From contig JBOGUF010000193.1 in assembly GCA_050696075.1 (NCBI GenBank), positions 1 through 30,755 of the forward strand: 30,755 nucleotides of DNA, in the 5' to 3' direction. Of the stretch, positions 22,417-30,010 are shown piece by piece. The position numbers and the translations under genes were made by a program. Origin of the DNA: JBOGUF01 sp050696075. Lineage in GTDB: Bacteria; Chloroflexota; Chloroflexia; Thermomicrobiales; UBA6265. Position 1 is the first letter of the stretch; every line of letters starts with the position of its first letter. The notes beneath the pieces were generated by a model. The model saw nothing but the letters and a program-made list of their open reading frames with translations. It had not been told where the DNA came from and made no database searches.

Positions 22417-22581
22417 TCAACGTTCATCGGCCGGGACGAGCCGGTCGTTCTCCTCGAAATGCCGAACGATAGCCTCGGCTTCAGGGTTAAGCCGGTCCCG
22501 CTCCTGGAACCGCGCGATCTCCTCGTCGCTGAACTCACGCACGGGAATGTCCGGATCGAGAGTCAGAATTTCCAGTAGCAT
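22417..22581 (-). CDS. Small acidic protein (54 aa), unrecognised
   Basis: A short frame with convincing codon use: MLLEILTLDPDIPVREFSDE, then EIARFQERDRLNPEAEAIVR and HFEENDRLVPADER. About 28% of residues are Asp or Glu, and the C-terminal 35 residues should form charged helices. ATG 22581 is preceded by GGAAGGACGAG. It lies 60 bases behind the small gene at 22642-22911 on the same strand, in the position of a second gene of a two-gene module. No function can be assigned; the size and pairing are like an antitoxin. Confidence 0.5.
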   Translation of the reverse strand: MLLEILTLDPDIPVREFSDEEIARFQERDRLNPEAEAIVRHFEENDRLVPADER

Positions 22582-22641
22582 GGCCGACTCGTCCTTCCAC
22601 GCGCCCTCAGAAATTGCACAATGATGAGAGAATTGGCAAGC

Positions 22642-22911
22642 TCATGCGACAGCGCCCGTCGGAATCCCGCCGAAACGGGCGACAGTTGCCTGACGCAACG
22701 CCTCAAGCATCTCGTTGTCTGTGATGTGGTCGCCGGAGCGTTCCGCGATGATGTTCTCGATCTCGTAGTCGAATTTGAGCGTGTCGTCGGCAGACCCTTC
22801 AGCCGCCCACAAAGCGCTGGCGAACCACCTGCGCAACTCGTATGGCTCCAGCCCGCCATGGAGCACGCTGCCGAGCTATCTTTCAAGTTCGCGCGCGAAT
22901 GCGTCATCCAT
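22642..22911 (-). pseudogene. Small unknown protein with an in-frame amber codon
   Basis: From ATG 22911, with AGGAGG seven bases upstream, the frame reads MDDAFARELER and then meets TAG at 22876-22878 (codon 12). It continues LGSVLHGGLEPYELRRWFAS, ALWAAEGSADDTLKFDYEIE, NIIAERSGDHITDNEMLEAL to a TGA at 22642, 90 codons in all. The ribosome site belongs to the ATG before the stop, so the original start was there. A GTG at 22866 could rescue a 74-residue product but has no clear ribosome site. I do not recognise the family; the compact acidic helical make-up resembles small antitoxin-type proteins. Another reading is an intact gene with a base error. Confidence 0.5.
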
Positions 22912-23212
22912 GGGACTGCCTCCTATCCTCACCACCCCTGCCCATATCAGAGCACGATTCTCACGAGGGCAGTTCATAGAGCGCGTACTAGATCAGAACT
23001 ATACCTGCTGCTACAAGTATCGAAGACCACGTGCGCTAGCAACCGAAGCCGAGGATGTTGAAAGCGTCACGCTTCGATTTCATGACCAGCACAACTCCCT
23101 CATCTTCGTCGTCCACTGCAATCTTCGTCCGAACGGTGATCTCGGAGCCAGCGGACTGTTCGATCCGAAATACCTCCGCGATGATGACGGAAGAACCTAC
23201 TACGTTGCATAA
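22910..23212 (+). CDS. Unknown protein paired with DUF2283 (start uncertain)
   Basis: The frame ending at TAA 23210-23212 reads like a real protein in its last 75 residues: DQNYTCCYKYRRPRALATEA, EDVESVTLRFHDQHNSLIFV, VHCNLRPNGDLGASGLFDPK, YLRDDDGRTYYVA. The only in-frame ATG is 22910, which lies on the start of the opposite gene and lacks a ribosome site. At 22976 an ATA follows GAGGG by six bases, suggesting a mutated ATG start. The TAA overlaps the likely TTG start of the DUF2283 gene by eight bases. DUF2283 proteins are often encoded next to small toxin-like partners, and this may be such a partner. The family is not recognised. Confidence 0.35.
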   Translation: MGLPPILTTPAHIRARFSRGQFIERVLDQNYTCCYKYRRPRALATEAEDVESVTLRFHDQHNSLIFVVHCNLRPNGDLGASGLFDPKYLRDDDGRTYYVA

Positions 23213-23471
23213 TCGACAACCATCTAATTTTGGACAGTTTGAGTTCTCGCCGGACGAAAACGTGCCCTACGTCGCGCTTGATGAGGGACAGGCCGCCGAG
23301 ACGATAGAGGTGGAAGAGTCCATCTGAATTGACGTCGACGCCGTCGGTCGTCCGATCGGCATCGAGTTTCTGAACGCGGACGACTTCCTGCCCTTTCTCG
23401 CGCGCAACGGAGGGTGCTTGACACTACCTGAGCACGTCGACGAGGGTGGTATCCTCGCGGCTAGTTCATAG
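23205..23471 (+). pseudogene. DUF2283 protein interrupted by an in-frame TGA
   Basis: DUF2283 is a small beta-rich family commonly found in toxin-antitoxin-like pairs. The frame from TTG 23205 reads FGQFEFSPDENVPYVALDEG, QAAETIEVEESI, then TGA (23325-23327), then directly IDVDAVGRPIGIEFLNADDF and a tail to TAG at 23471. The family pattern (ETxEVxxxVxxDxDxxGRxxGIE) runs straight across the stop, so a single sense codon, for example TGG, was changed. About 88 codons in all. It is a pseudogene or carries a base error. Confidence 0.65.
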
Positions 23472-23504
23472 CCCTGACGGAGCGGTCCTCGGTCTGACAA
23501 CACT

Positions 23505-23520
23505 GTCCGGCTAACCGGAC
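23505..23520 (+). promoter_or_regulatory. Inverted repeat just upstream of the liuB ribosome site
   Basis: GTCCGG (23505-23510) and CCGGAC (23515-23520) are perfect 6-base arms around CTAA, ending seven bases before the AAAGGTGAG ribosome site of liuB. It may be an operator or an RNA hairpin controlling the leucine operon. Confidence 0.35.
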
Positions 23521-23537
23521 GACTCAAAGGTGAGTCC

Positions 23538-25130
23538 ATGATCGCAACTGAACCAGCGAAACAAACAGCCTACTACGACACCAACACCGTTGCCGTCGCC
23601 GAACTCCACGAACGTCTAGCCAATGCAGCCGCGGGCGGCGGAGAAGCCGCGCACGCCAAGCAGCGCGCCCGCGGCAAGCTGCCCGTCCGCGAACGCATTG
23701 AGCGCGTGCTTGATCCCGCGTCGCCGTTCCTTGAGCTGTCACCCCTCGCGGCGGAGGGAATGTATGACGGCGCCAGCCCCGGCGCGGGGATCGTCACCGG
23801 GATCGGGCGGATCGGCGGGAGGGAAGTGGTCGTCGTCGCCAATGACCCGACGGTGAAGGGCGGCACCTATTTCCCGATAACGGTCAAGAAGCACGTCCGC
23901 GCCCAGGAGATCGCCGCCGCCAATCACCTGCCCTGCCTCTACCTCGTCGACTCCGGCGGCGCCTTCCTGCCGTTGCAAAGCGAGGTTTTCCCGGACAAGG
24001 AGCACTTCGGCCGCATCTTCCGCAACCAGGCGCTGCTGTCGGCGCAAAGACGACGGCAGGTCGCCATCGTCCTCGGCTCCTGCACCGCCGGCGGAGCGTA
24101 TGTGCCGGCGATGTGCGACGAGGCGGTGATTGTCCGCGGGACCGGTACGATCTTCATCGGCGGTCCACCCCTGGTCAAAGCCGCCACCGGCGAGGAGGTC
24201 ACGGCGGAAGAACTCGGCGGGGCCGACGTCCACGGCCGGATCAGCGGTGTGGTCGACTACATCGCCGACGATGAGCCGGAAGCGCTCGCCCTCGCCCGCG
24301 ACTTGCTCAGCGCCCCGCGCCCCGCGCCGCCGCCAACTCCCTGGCAACGGGACCCGATCCGCGAACCGGAGGAGGACCCGGACGAACTGCTCGCGATCGT
24401 CCCGCCCGACCCGCGCCACCCGTACGATGTCCGCCAGGTGCTACGTCGCGTCCTCGACGGCAGCCGCCTGCGCGAGTTCAAGGCCGACTACGGCCAGACC
24501 CTCGTCTGCGGCTTCGGGCACCTCTACGGCATCCCGGTCGGCGTCGTCGCCAACAACGGCGTCCTCTTCCCCGAGTCGGCCCGTAAAGGCGCCCACTTCG
24601 TCATGCTCTGCGCCCAGCAGCGCATCCCACTCCTCTTCTTCCAGAACATCACTGGCTTCATCGTCGGCCGCAAGTACGAGCACGAAGGGATCGCCCGCGA
24701 CGGCGCCAAGATGGTCGCCGCCGTCGCCGTGGCGCGGGTGCCGAAACTCACCGTCATGATCGGCGCCAGCTACGGAGCCGGCAACTACGCGATGTGCGGT
24801 CGCGCCTACGACCCGCGTTTCGTCTTCTCCTGGCCGAACCACCGCATCGCCGTCATGGGCGGCGAGCAGGCGGCCGGCGTCCTCACCGACATCCGCCGCC
24901 AGAGCGCCCAAAAGCAAGGCACGCCCCTCGACGAGGCGCATCTCGACGCCATCCGGCAGGAGGTCGAAGCCCGCTACGACAACGAGGCCAGCCCCTACTA
25001 TGCCACCGCCCGCCTCTGGGACGACGGCATCATCGACCCCCGCCACACCCGCCAAGTCCTCGGCCTCGCCCTCGCCACCACCCTCAACGCCCCCATCCCA
25101 GGTACCGACTACGGCGTCCTCCGGATCTAA
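23538..25130 (+). CDS. liuB: Methylcrotonyl-CoA carboxylase beta subunit (carboxyltransferase)
   Basis: Transfers CO2 from carboxybiotin to 3-methylcrotonyl-CoA in leucine breakdown; 530 residues, the usual length. Recognisable parts: ARGKLPVRERIERVLDP near residue 44, VDSGGAFLPLQSEVFPDKEH near 137-156, GSCTAGGAYVPAMCDEAVIV near 175-194, and FIGGPPLVKAATGEEVT, typical of the MCC rather than the propionyl-CoA type. The C-domain has LLFFQNITGFIVGRKYEHEG and IGASYGAGNYAMCGRAYDPR. ATG 23538 is preceded by AAAGGTGAG. The order carboxyltransferase-hydratase-biotin subunit is that of liuB-liuC-liuD. Other acyl-CoA substrates are less likely. Confidence 0.92.
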   Translation: MIATEPAKQTAYYDTNTVAVAELHERLANAAAGGGEAAHAKQRARGKLPVRERIERVLDPASPFLELSPLAAEGMYDGASPGAGIVTGIGRIGGREVVVVANDPTVKGGTYFPITVKKHVRAQEIAAANHLPCLYLVDSGGAFLPLQSEVFPDKEHFGRIFRNQALLSAQRRRQVAIVLGSCTAGGAYVPAMCDEAVIVRGTGTIFIGGPPLVKAATGEEVTAEELGGADVHGRISGVVDYIADDEPEALALARDLLSAPRPAPPPTPWQRDPIREPEEDPDELLAIVPPDPRHPYDVRQVLRRVLDGSRLREFKADYGQTLVCGFGHLYGIPVGVVANNGVLFPESARKGAHFVMLCAQQRIPLLFFQNITGFIVGRKYEHEGIARDGAKMVAAVAVARVPKLTVMIGASYGAGNYAMCGRAYDPRFVFSWPNHRIAVMGGEQAAGVLTDIRRQSAQKQGTPLDEAHLDAIRQEVEARYDNEASPYYATARLWDDGIIDPRHTRQVLGLALATTLNAPIPGTDYGVLRI

Positions 25131-25142
25131 GGAGACACGCCC

Positions 25143-25931
25143 ATGACCACTACCGCCAACGACCTCACCATCCGGCAGGACGGCGCAGTCCTGTACCTCA
25201 CCCTCAACCGCGCCGCGCGCCGCAACGCCCTTTCCCGTTCCCTCGTCGCCGCGCTCCGCGCCGCCTTCGAAGCCATCATGGAGGGCGATAGCGCCCGCGT
25301 CGTCGTCCTTTCCGGCGACGGCCCGGCCTTCTGCGCCGGAGGCGACATCGCCGAATACGCCGAGGCCGCCTCGCACGGCCATGCTCGCGCGGACGCCGAA
25401 GGGCTCGCCGGCCTCCTCGCCGCGATGGCGGCCTGTCCAGCTCCGATTGTCGCTCGCGTCCATGGGGCGGCGTTTGGCGGCGGCGTCGGCCTCGTCTGCG
25501 CCGCCGACGTTGCCATCGCCGCCGAAGGCACCCGCTTCTCGCTCAGCGAAGCGCGGCTGGGGCTGGTCCCGGCCACCATCTCCCCCTACGTCATCGCCGC
25601 GCTGGGCGAGCGGCAGACGACGGCCCACATGCTCCTCGCCGCTCCGTTCGGCGTGGACGAGGCGCTCCGTTGCGGTCTGATCCACCAAGCCGTGCCCGCG
25701 GACGACCTCGACGCCGCCGTCGCCGCGGCCGTGGCCAACCTGCTGCGCGGCGCGCCCGGCGCGCTCGCCACCATCAAACGCATCCCCGCCATCGTGCGAG
25801 GTGAAGACCCCACGGCCACCGCGAATCTCCTGGTCGAACGCCTCGCCAGCGACGAGGGCCAGGAGGGACTTCGCGCATTCCTCGAAAAACGGCCGGCAGC
25901 GTGGATATCGGAAGGGACCGAATCCCGATGA
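25143..25931 (+). CDS. liuC: Enoyl-CoA hydratase, probably methylglutaconyl-CoA hydratase
   Basis: Crotonase-fold enzyme, 262 residues. The CoA/oxyanion segments are PAFCAGGDIAEYAE near residues 60-73 and VHGAAFGGGVGLVCAADVAI near 107-126. SEARLGLVPATISPYVI near 139-155 carries the second active-site region; SEARLGLVPATISPYV is characteristic of methylglutaconyl-CoA hydratases. It lies 12 bases after liuB, with AAGGAGACACGCCC before ATG 25143, and overlaps liuD by ATGA. Position between the two carboxylase subunits supports the assignment: it would hydrate 3-methylglutaconyl-CoA, the MCC product, to HMG-CoA. Confidence 0.88.
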   Translation: MTTTANDLTIRQDGAVLYLTLNRAARRNALSRSLVAALRAAFEAIMEGDSARVVVLSGDGPAFCAGGDIAEYAEAASHGHARADAEGLAGLLAAMAACPAPIVARVHGAAFGGGVGLVCAADVAIAAEGTRFSLSEARLGLVPATISPYVIAALGERQTTAHMLLAAPFGVDEALRCGLIHQAVPADDLDAAVAAAVANLLRGAPGALATIKRIPAIVRGEDPTATANLLVERLASDEGQEGLRAFLEKRPAAWISEGTESR

Positions 25932-27919
25932 ACCCACTCGTCGGCCAGCGCGTCGCCATCGCCAACCGCGGCGAGATCGCCGTTCGCATCGCCGCCACCT
26001 GTCGCCGCCTCGGCGCCGTCCCGATCCTCCTTCTCGGCACACCCGACCTCGACGGCTACGCCACTCGTCAGGTCGGCCGCGTCGAACTCGTCGGCGAGGC
26101 CGGGTCCGAGCTCGACGTCGATCGCGTGATCGCCGCCGCCCGGCGCGCGGACGCGGACTTTCTTCACCCCGGCTACGGCTTCCTCAGCGAGCGCCCCGCC
26201 TTGGCGGACGCCTGCGCCGCCACCGGCATCCGCTTCGTCGGACCTTCATCCGAGACCCTGCGCCTCTGCGGCGACAAGCTGGCGACCCGGGCCGCGGCCG
26301 CACGCGCCGGCGTGCCAGTCCTCCCCGCCAGCCCGCCCCTCGGCGATGAGCCGGACTCTTGGCCTGAGGCCGCTCGCAAGGTCGGTTATCCGTTGCTCGT
26401 CAAGCCCGCCGAAGCCGGCGGCGGCCGTGGCCTGCGGCACGTTGCCGACGAATCCGGGCTCATTGAGGCCATCTCCGCATCCCGACACGAAAGCGCCTCC
26501 TCCGGCGCCGGCGATTTGGTCTATCTCGAACGCGAACTCGTAGAACCTCGCCACGTCGAGGTTCAGGTCGCCGCCGACGGCCGGGTTGCGCACGCCATTG
26601 GCGACCGCGACTGCTCCCTCCAACGCCGCCACCAGAAGGTGATCGAAGAGGCCCCGGCCCCGAACATCGACCCCAAAACGCGAGACGCAATCCATGACCA
26701 CGCCCGCCGCATCGCCCACGAGGTCGGTCTGCGAGGCATCGCCACCTGCGAGTTCCTGCTCGGCGCGGACGGTACGCTCGCCTTTCTCGAGGTCAACCCG
26801 CGCATCCAGGTCGAGCATCCCGTCACCGAGCTTGTCACCGGTCTCGATCTCGTCGAATGGCAACTGAGGATCGCCGCGGATCAAGGCATGCCCAGCGGCG
26901 CGATCCTGTCCCCGCGCGGCCACGCCATCGAAGCCCGCGTCTACGCCGAAGACCCCGCGGCCGACTTCTTCCCGACCGCCGGCACGCTCTCCGTGATCTC
27001 CTGGCCGTTCGGCCCAACCATCCGCGTCGACGCCGGCTACGACACCGGCGACATCGTCCCTGCCGTCTACGACGCGATGCTGGCCAAAGTCGCCGCCTAC
27101 GGGGCGACGCGCGAGGCCGCCCTCGCCGCGCTCCGCGATGCCTTGCGCGATACGATCGTCGCCGGCGTGCCGACGAACCTGCCTTGGTTGGTCAATCTGC
27201 TCGACGACGAGTCCGTCGCCACTGGCCACGCCACCACACGCACCGCGCGCGACGTCCCGCTGACGATGCCGGATCGGATGTCGGCGATATTCGGCGCGGT
27301 CGCCCACACGCTCGACCGCTCGCAGCAGGACCCATCCGATCCCTGGGCGGCCATCGGCCCATTCCGACTTTCCGGCGCGACCGGCCTGACCTTCCACGGC
27401 GACGACTGGGAGGAACGGCTGAGCGTCCGCCAGGCATCGGGTGGCTGGGAGCTCGTGTATGACGACACCGTCACCTCCCTCCGCTGGTGGTGCGACTCGA
27501 CCGGCGTCTGGACGATCACGGCCGGTGACGAAGTTGCGCGCCTGGCCGTGATCGACCGCGGCGACGGCGTCGAGGTCGGCGGCCATGGCGGTCGCTGGCT
27601 CATCCGCTCCGGCGCCCGGCCGACCGCCGACGTCGCCCGCCGCAAACAGGCGAGCGACGGCCGGGTGCGCGCCCCGATGCCCGCCAAGATCCTCCGCATC
27701 CACGTCGCGGCAGGCGATCGGGTGGCGGCCGGCCAACCCCTCGTCACCCTCAGCGCAATGAAAATGGAACTCGTCTGCGACGCCCCCGCGGCCGGCACGG
27801 TCGCATCGATCGGCTGTCAGCCGGATCAACAAGTTGCCGCGGACGACGTGCTGATCAGTCTCAAGATCGACGACCAAGCGGCGAATGGATCCACCCCAGC
27901 ACGAACGGAATCGACATGA
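25928..27919 (+). CDS. liuD: Methylcrotonyl-CoA carboxylase alpha subunit (biotin carboxylase + carrier)
   Basis: Biotin subunit of the carboxylase, 663 residues. N-terminal biotin carboxylase: VAIANRGEIAVRIAATCRRL, FLHPGYGFLSERPALADACA, then the ATP-grasp stretch (PLLVKPAEAGGGRGLRHVAD) and EVNPRIQVEHPVTELVTGLD. A middle linker domain of about 120 residues follows. The C-terminal carrier domain starts near 582 (APMPAKILRIHVAAGD), with biotinylated Lys612 in SAMKMELV. Start ATG 25928 overlaps the liuC stop as ATGA; an upstream in-frame ATG at 25901 is inside liuC and not needed. The gene ends with a further ATGA overlap into a 78-residue unknown. Confidence 0.93.
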   Translation: MNPLVGQRVAIANRGEIAVRIAATCRRLGAVPILLLGTPDLDGYATRQVGRVELVGEAGSELDVDRVIAAARRADADFLHPGYGFLSERPALADACAATGIRFVGPSSETLRLCGDKLATRAAAARAGVPVLPASPPLGDEPDSWPEAARKVGYPLLVKPAEAGGGRGLRHVADESGLIEAISASRHESASSGAGDLVYLERELVEPRHVEVQVAADGRVAHAIGDRDCSLQRRHQKVIEEAPAPNIDPKTRDAIHDHARRIAHEVGLRGIATCEFLLGADGTLAFLEVNPRIQVEHPVTELVTGLDLVEWQLRIAADQGMPSGAILSPRGHAIEARVYAEDPAADFFPTAGTLSVISWPFGPTIRVDAGYDTGDIVPAVYDAMLAKVAAYGATREAALAALRDALRDTIVAGVPTNLPWLVNLLDDESVATGHATTRTARDVPLTMPDRMSAIFGAVAHTLDRSQQDPSDPWAAIGPFRLSGATGLTFHGDDWEERLSVRQASGGWELVYDDTVTSLRWWCDSTGVWTITAGDEVARLAVIDRGDGVEVGGHGGRWLIRSGARPTADVARRKQASDGRVRAPMPAKILRIHVAAGDRVAAGQPLVTLSAMKMELVCDAPAAGTVASIGCQPDQQVAADDVLISLKIDDQAANGSTPARTEST

Positions 27920-28152
27920 CCCCTCCCATCGACAAGCACGACCGATTTGCCGACGACATCTTTGCCTTTCGGGCGACGAAGTCCGGCCAGGTCTTCCTCT
28001 TCTGGCAAGGCAAGCAGATTAAGATCCTGGCCGGCGACGAGGCACAACGGTTCCTAGCCAAGATCGACGGCCTCGACCGCCGAGCCGCCCAACTCTTGAT
28101 GGCAAAGGTCACCGGCAACTTCAAGCACGGTAACGAGCGCCGATCAAGCTGA
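27916..28152 (+). CDS. Unknown small protein coupled to liuD
   Basis: A 78-residue protein whose ATG overlaps the liuD TGA (ATGA), so it is translated with the operon. Sequence: DKHDRFADDIFAFRATKSGQ, then VFLFWQGKQIKILAGDEAQR, FLAKIDGLDRRAAQLLMAKV and a basic tail (HGNERRSS). Predicted as a short beta-hairpin followed by helices; no membrane segment, signal or metal motif. The family is not recognised. Translational coupling suggests a role with the carboxylase or general operon membership. Confidence 0.7.
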   Translation: MTPPIDKHDRFADDIFAFRATKSGQVFLFWQGKQIKILAGDEAQRFLAKIDGLDRRAAQLLMAKVTGNFKHGNERRSS

Positions 28153-28283
28153 GGCCCGCGGAAAGCCTTATATCAGTCGTGGTGTGCGGGCCGTAACACT
28201 CGATCCCCTTTCAACGTCTACGATGGTGAAGCAGTTCTTCGCGTGCCGCTGGCGAGTGGCGCCGATGATGGAGTGCCGGACGC
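28153..28283 (+). promoter_or_regulatory. Intergenic region with a possible ECF-type autoregulated promoter
   Basis: GGCCCGC (28153-28159) and GCGGGCC (28186-28192) can pair as a weak terminator of the liu operon. Directly after, GTAAC at 28193-28197 and CGTC at 28215-28218 are separated by 17 bases, resembling ECF promoters (AAC in the -35 and CGTC in the -10). The predicted start is near 28226, about 58 bases before the sigma factor ATG. A TACGAT box at 28219 could alternatively be a housekeeping -10. Confidence 0.4.
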
Positions 28284-28901
28284 ATGCTCGACGCCATCCG
28301 CGGACTACCCGGCATCACCGTTACCACGGCGGACACGGGTACAGGGCACGTCGCGCCCGATGAAGCAATCCTCGTCGCTCGTGCGAAGCGAGATCGCGCC
28401 GCTTTCGCCGATCTGTACGACCGCTACCTGGACCGGGTCTATCGCTTCTGCGTCGTCCGGCTCGGCAGCCGGGAATCCGCCGAGGACGCCACCAGGCTGA
28501 TCTTCACGAAGGCGCTCGACGCCCTGCCGGCGTGCCGCGACGATGCCTTCCGACCCTGGCTCTTCGCCATCGCCCGCAACGTCGTCGCCGACTGCCACCG
28601 CATAGCCTGCCCCTTGGAACTGCTTGACGCCGCCTACGACGTAAGCGATCCGGCCCCGCGCCCCGTCGAATTGGCCGAGCGCGCGGACGATATCCGCTTC
28701 GTCCATGCCCTCCTTACCCACCTGCCGCCCGACCAACGGGACGTGGTCGAGCTTCGCCTTGCCGGCCTCACCGGTCCCGAGATCGCCGTCACCCTCGGCC
28801 GCGGCCATGGCGCGATTCGCATCGCCCAGTACCGGGCCTACACGCGGCTGCGCGCCCTGATTGACGACAGCACCGCGGAGGAGACGCGCTATGACCGCTG
28901 A
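28284..28901 (+). CDS. ECF-type RNA polymerase sigma factor
   Basis: A 205-residue sigma-70 family factor with only regions 2 and 4. Region 2 covers about residues 36-85: DRAAFADLYDRYLDRVYRFC, then RLGSRESAEDATRLIFTKAL and RPWLFAIARNVVADCHR. Region 4 is at about 143-195: LPPDQRDVVELRLAGLTGPE, IAVTLGRGHGAIRIAQYRAY and TRLRAL (helix-turn-helix). The residues between regions 2 and 4 are a short linker. ATG 28284 is about ten bases after GGAG. Its 3' end overlaps the vWA membrane protein by 11 bases, so the two are co-translated, as in sigma/anti-sigma pairs. It probably controls its own promoter. Confidence 0.9.
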   Translation: MLDAIRGLPGITVTTADTGTGHVAPDEAILVARAKRDRAAFADLYDRYLDRVYRFCVVRLGSRESAEDATRLIFTKALDALPACRDDAFRPWLFAIARNVVADCHRIACPLELLDAAYDVSDPAPRPVELAERADDIRFVHALLTHLPPDQRDVVELRLAGLTGPEIAVTLGRGHGAIRIAQYRAYTRLRALIDDSTAEETRYDR

Positions 28902-29931
28902 CACCGCCGTCCAGGGATTCGACAAATTTCTCGACGACCTTGTCCTGAATCATGCCGCCTTAGAACACGATGTCGATCCAGGACTCGCGGCCGCGGCCCG
29001 GTCGCTGCATGCGGCAGCCGGTGCCCACGCACCCGATCCCGCATTTGCGCGCAATTCGCGGGCGTCCGTCGTGACTCAGCCATGTCCTGAAGCGCGTCAC
29101 GACGGTCGGAAGAGCGTGACGTCGGCAGTCGTTCACGGCATTCCTCGCCTCTTGCCATTGGCTCGCCGGGCGATGATCACGCGGCAGGCGGCTATCGCCG
29201 CCCTGGTTGTCATATTCGCCGTCGGTTTCGCCGCGGGAGGTTTCCGGCTTCTACCTTCCGGGTTGGGCAATGATGAACCCACCCATCTCGCCGCGCCGAG
29301 CATCCCGTCTCCTGAGCAGACGTCCGCCGCAATCCTCTTCATCGTCGACAGGTCCGGGTCGATGAGCTATGACCCGCTGGGGCAGACGAGCAAGCTGGAA
29401 TGGGAAAAGGAAACGATCCGTCGGGCCCTCGATGAGTTGCCGGTCGGCGATCAGATCGGCGTTCTGGCCTTCAACGACCAATACATGGTCGCCGTGCCGA
29501 TGACCCGCATCGAGCGTGATGCCGACCGCGCGGCCGTGCGGCAAGACATCGACGCCATCACCGCCGACGGCGGCTCCGAGCTTGCACCCGCGCTCCGCGC
29601 CGGTCTCGACATGCTCAACCAAACGAACGCGGCCACGAAGCATGCCGTTCTGCTGACCGACGGCAAGTCCCGGGACGATGTCCCGTCCGAACTCCAACGC
29701 ATCGTACAGGCGGCTTACGCCGATGGGATCGTGCTCTCCGTCATTGCCATTGGCGACGACGCCGACACCGCTCTCCTCCAGTTCCTCGCGGAGACCGGCG
29801 GCGGCCGGTATCACCACATCACCTCACCCGCCGACGTCCCTATCGTTACGGTCGAGGGCACCGGGATCGGCCTGTCACTACCGGCCACGCCCGTCGCCTC
29901 GCCTGTTCCGGCGACGCCTACGAATCCATAA
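28891..29931 (+). CDS. Membrane protein with extracellular von Willebrand A domain; candidate anti-sigma partner
   Basis: A 346-residue protein translated from ATG 28891, with GGAGGAGA eight bases upstream, overlapping the sigma factor gene. Residues 1-95 are cytoplasmic: FDKFLDDLVLNHAALEHDVD, then a helical part with SLHAAAGAHAPDPAFA. One membrane helix is at about 99-118 (AAIAALVVIFAVGFAAGGF). A vWA domain follows outside, with the MIDAS motif DRSGSMS (153-159), then FNDQYMVAVPMT, DGGSELAPALRAGLDML and LLTDGKSRDDVP completing the metal site. The tail ends in TPVASPVPATPTNP. It lacks the HxxxCxxC zinc anti-sigma motif. Overlap and topology suggest a sensor/anti-sigma role; this is inferred, not shown. 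Confidence 0.8.
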   Translation: MTADTAVQGFDKFLDDLVLNHAALEHDVDPGLAAAARSLHAAAGAHAPDPAFARNSRASVVTQPCPEARHDGRKSVTSAVVHGIPRLLPLARRAMITRQAAIAALVVIFAVGFAAGGFRLLPSGLGNDEPTHLAAPSIPSPEQTSAAILFIVDRSGSMSYDPLGQTSKLEWEKETIRRALDELPVGDQIGVLAFNDQYMVAVPMTRIERDADRAAVRQDIDAITADGGSELAPALRAGLDMLNQTNAATKHAVLLTDGKSRDDVPSELQRIVQAAYADGIVLSVIAIGDDADTALLQFLAETGGGRYHHITSPADVPIVTVEGTGIGLSLPATPVASPVPATPTNP

Positions 29932-30010
29932 GGGAGCGCGCTAGAATGCTCTTCTGATTGGTGGGCAGGCTCGGTGCGAACTCGGCCCAGCAGGTAGGTG
30001 GGAGTCGTCG

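Noticed and set aside
23418..23455. TTGACA with TATCCT as promoter of liuB
   Set aside because: The spacing is 26 bases, too long for a sigma-70 promoter; the TTGACA lies inside the broken DUF2283 gene.
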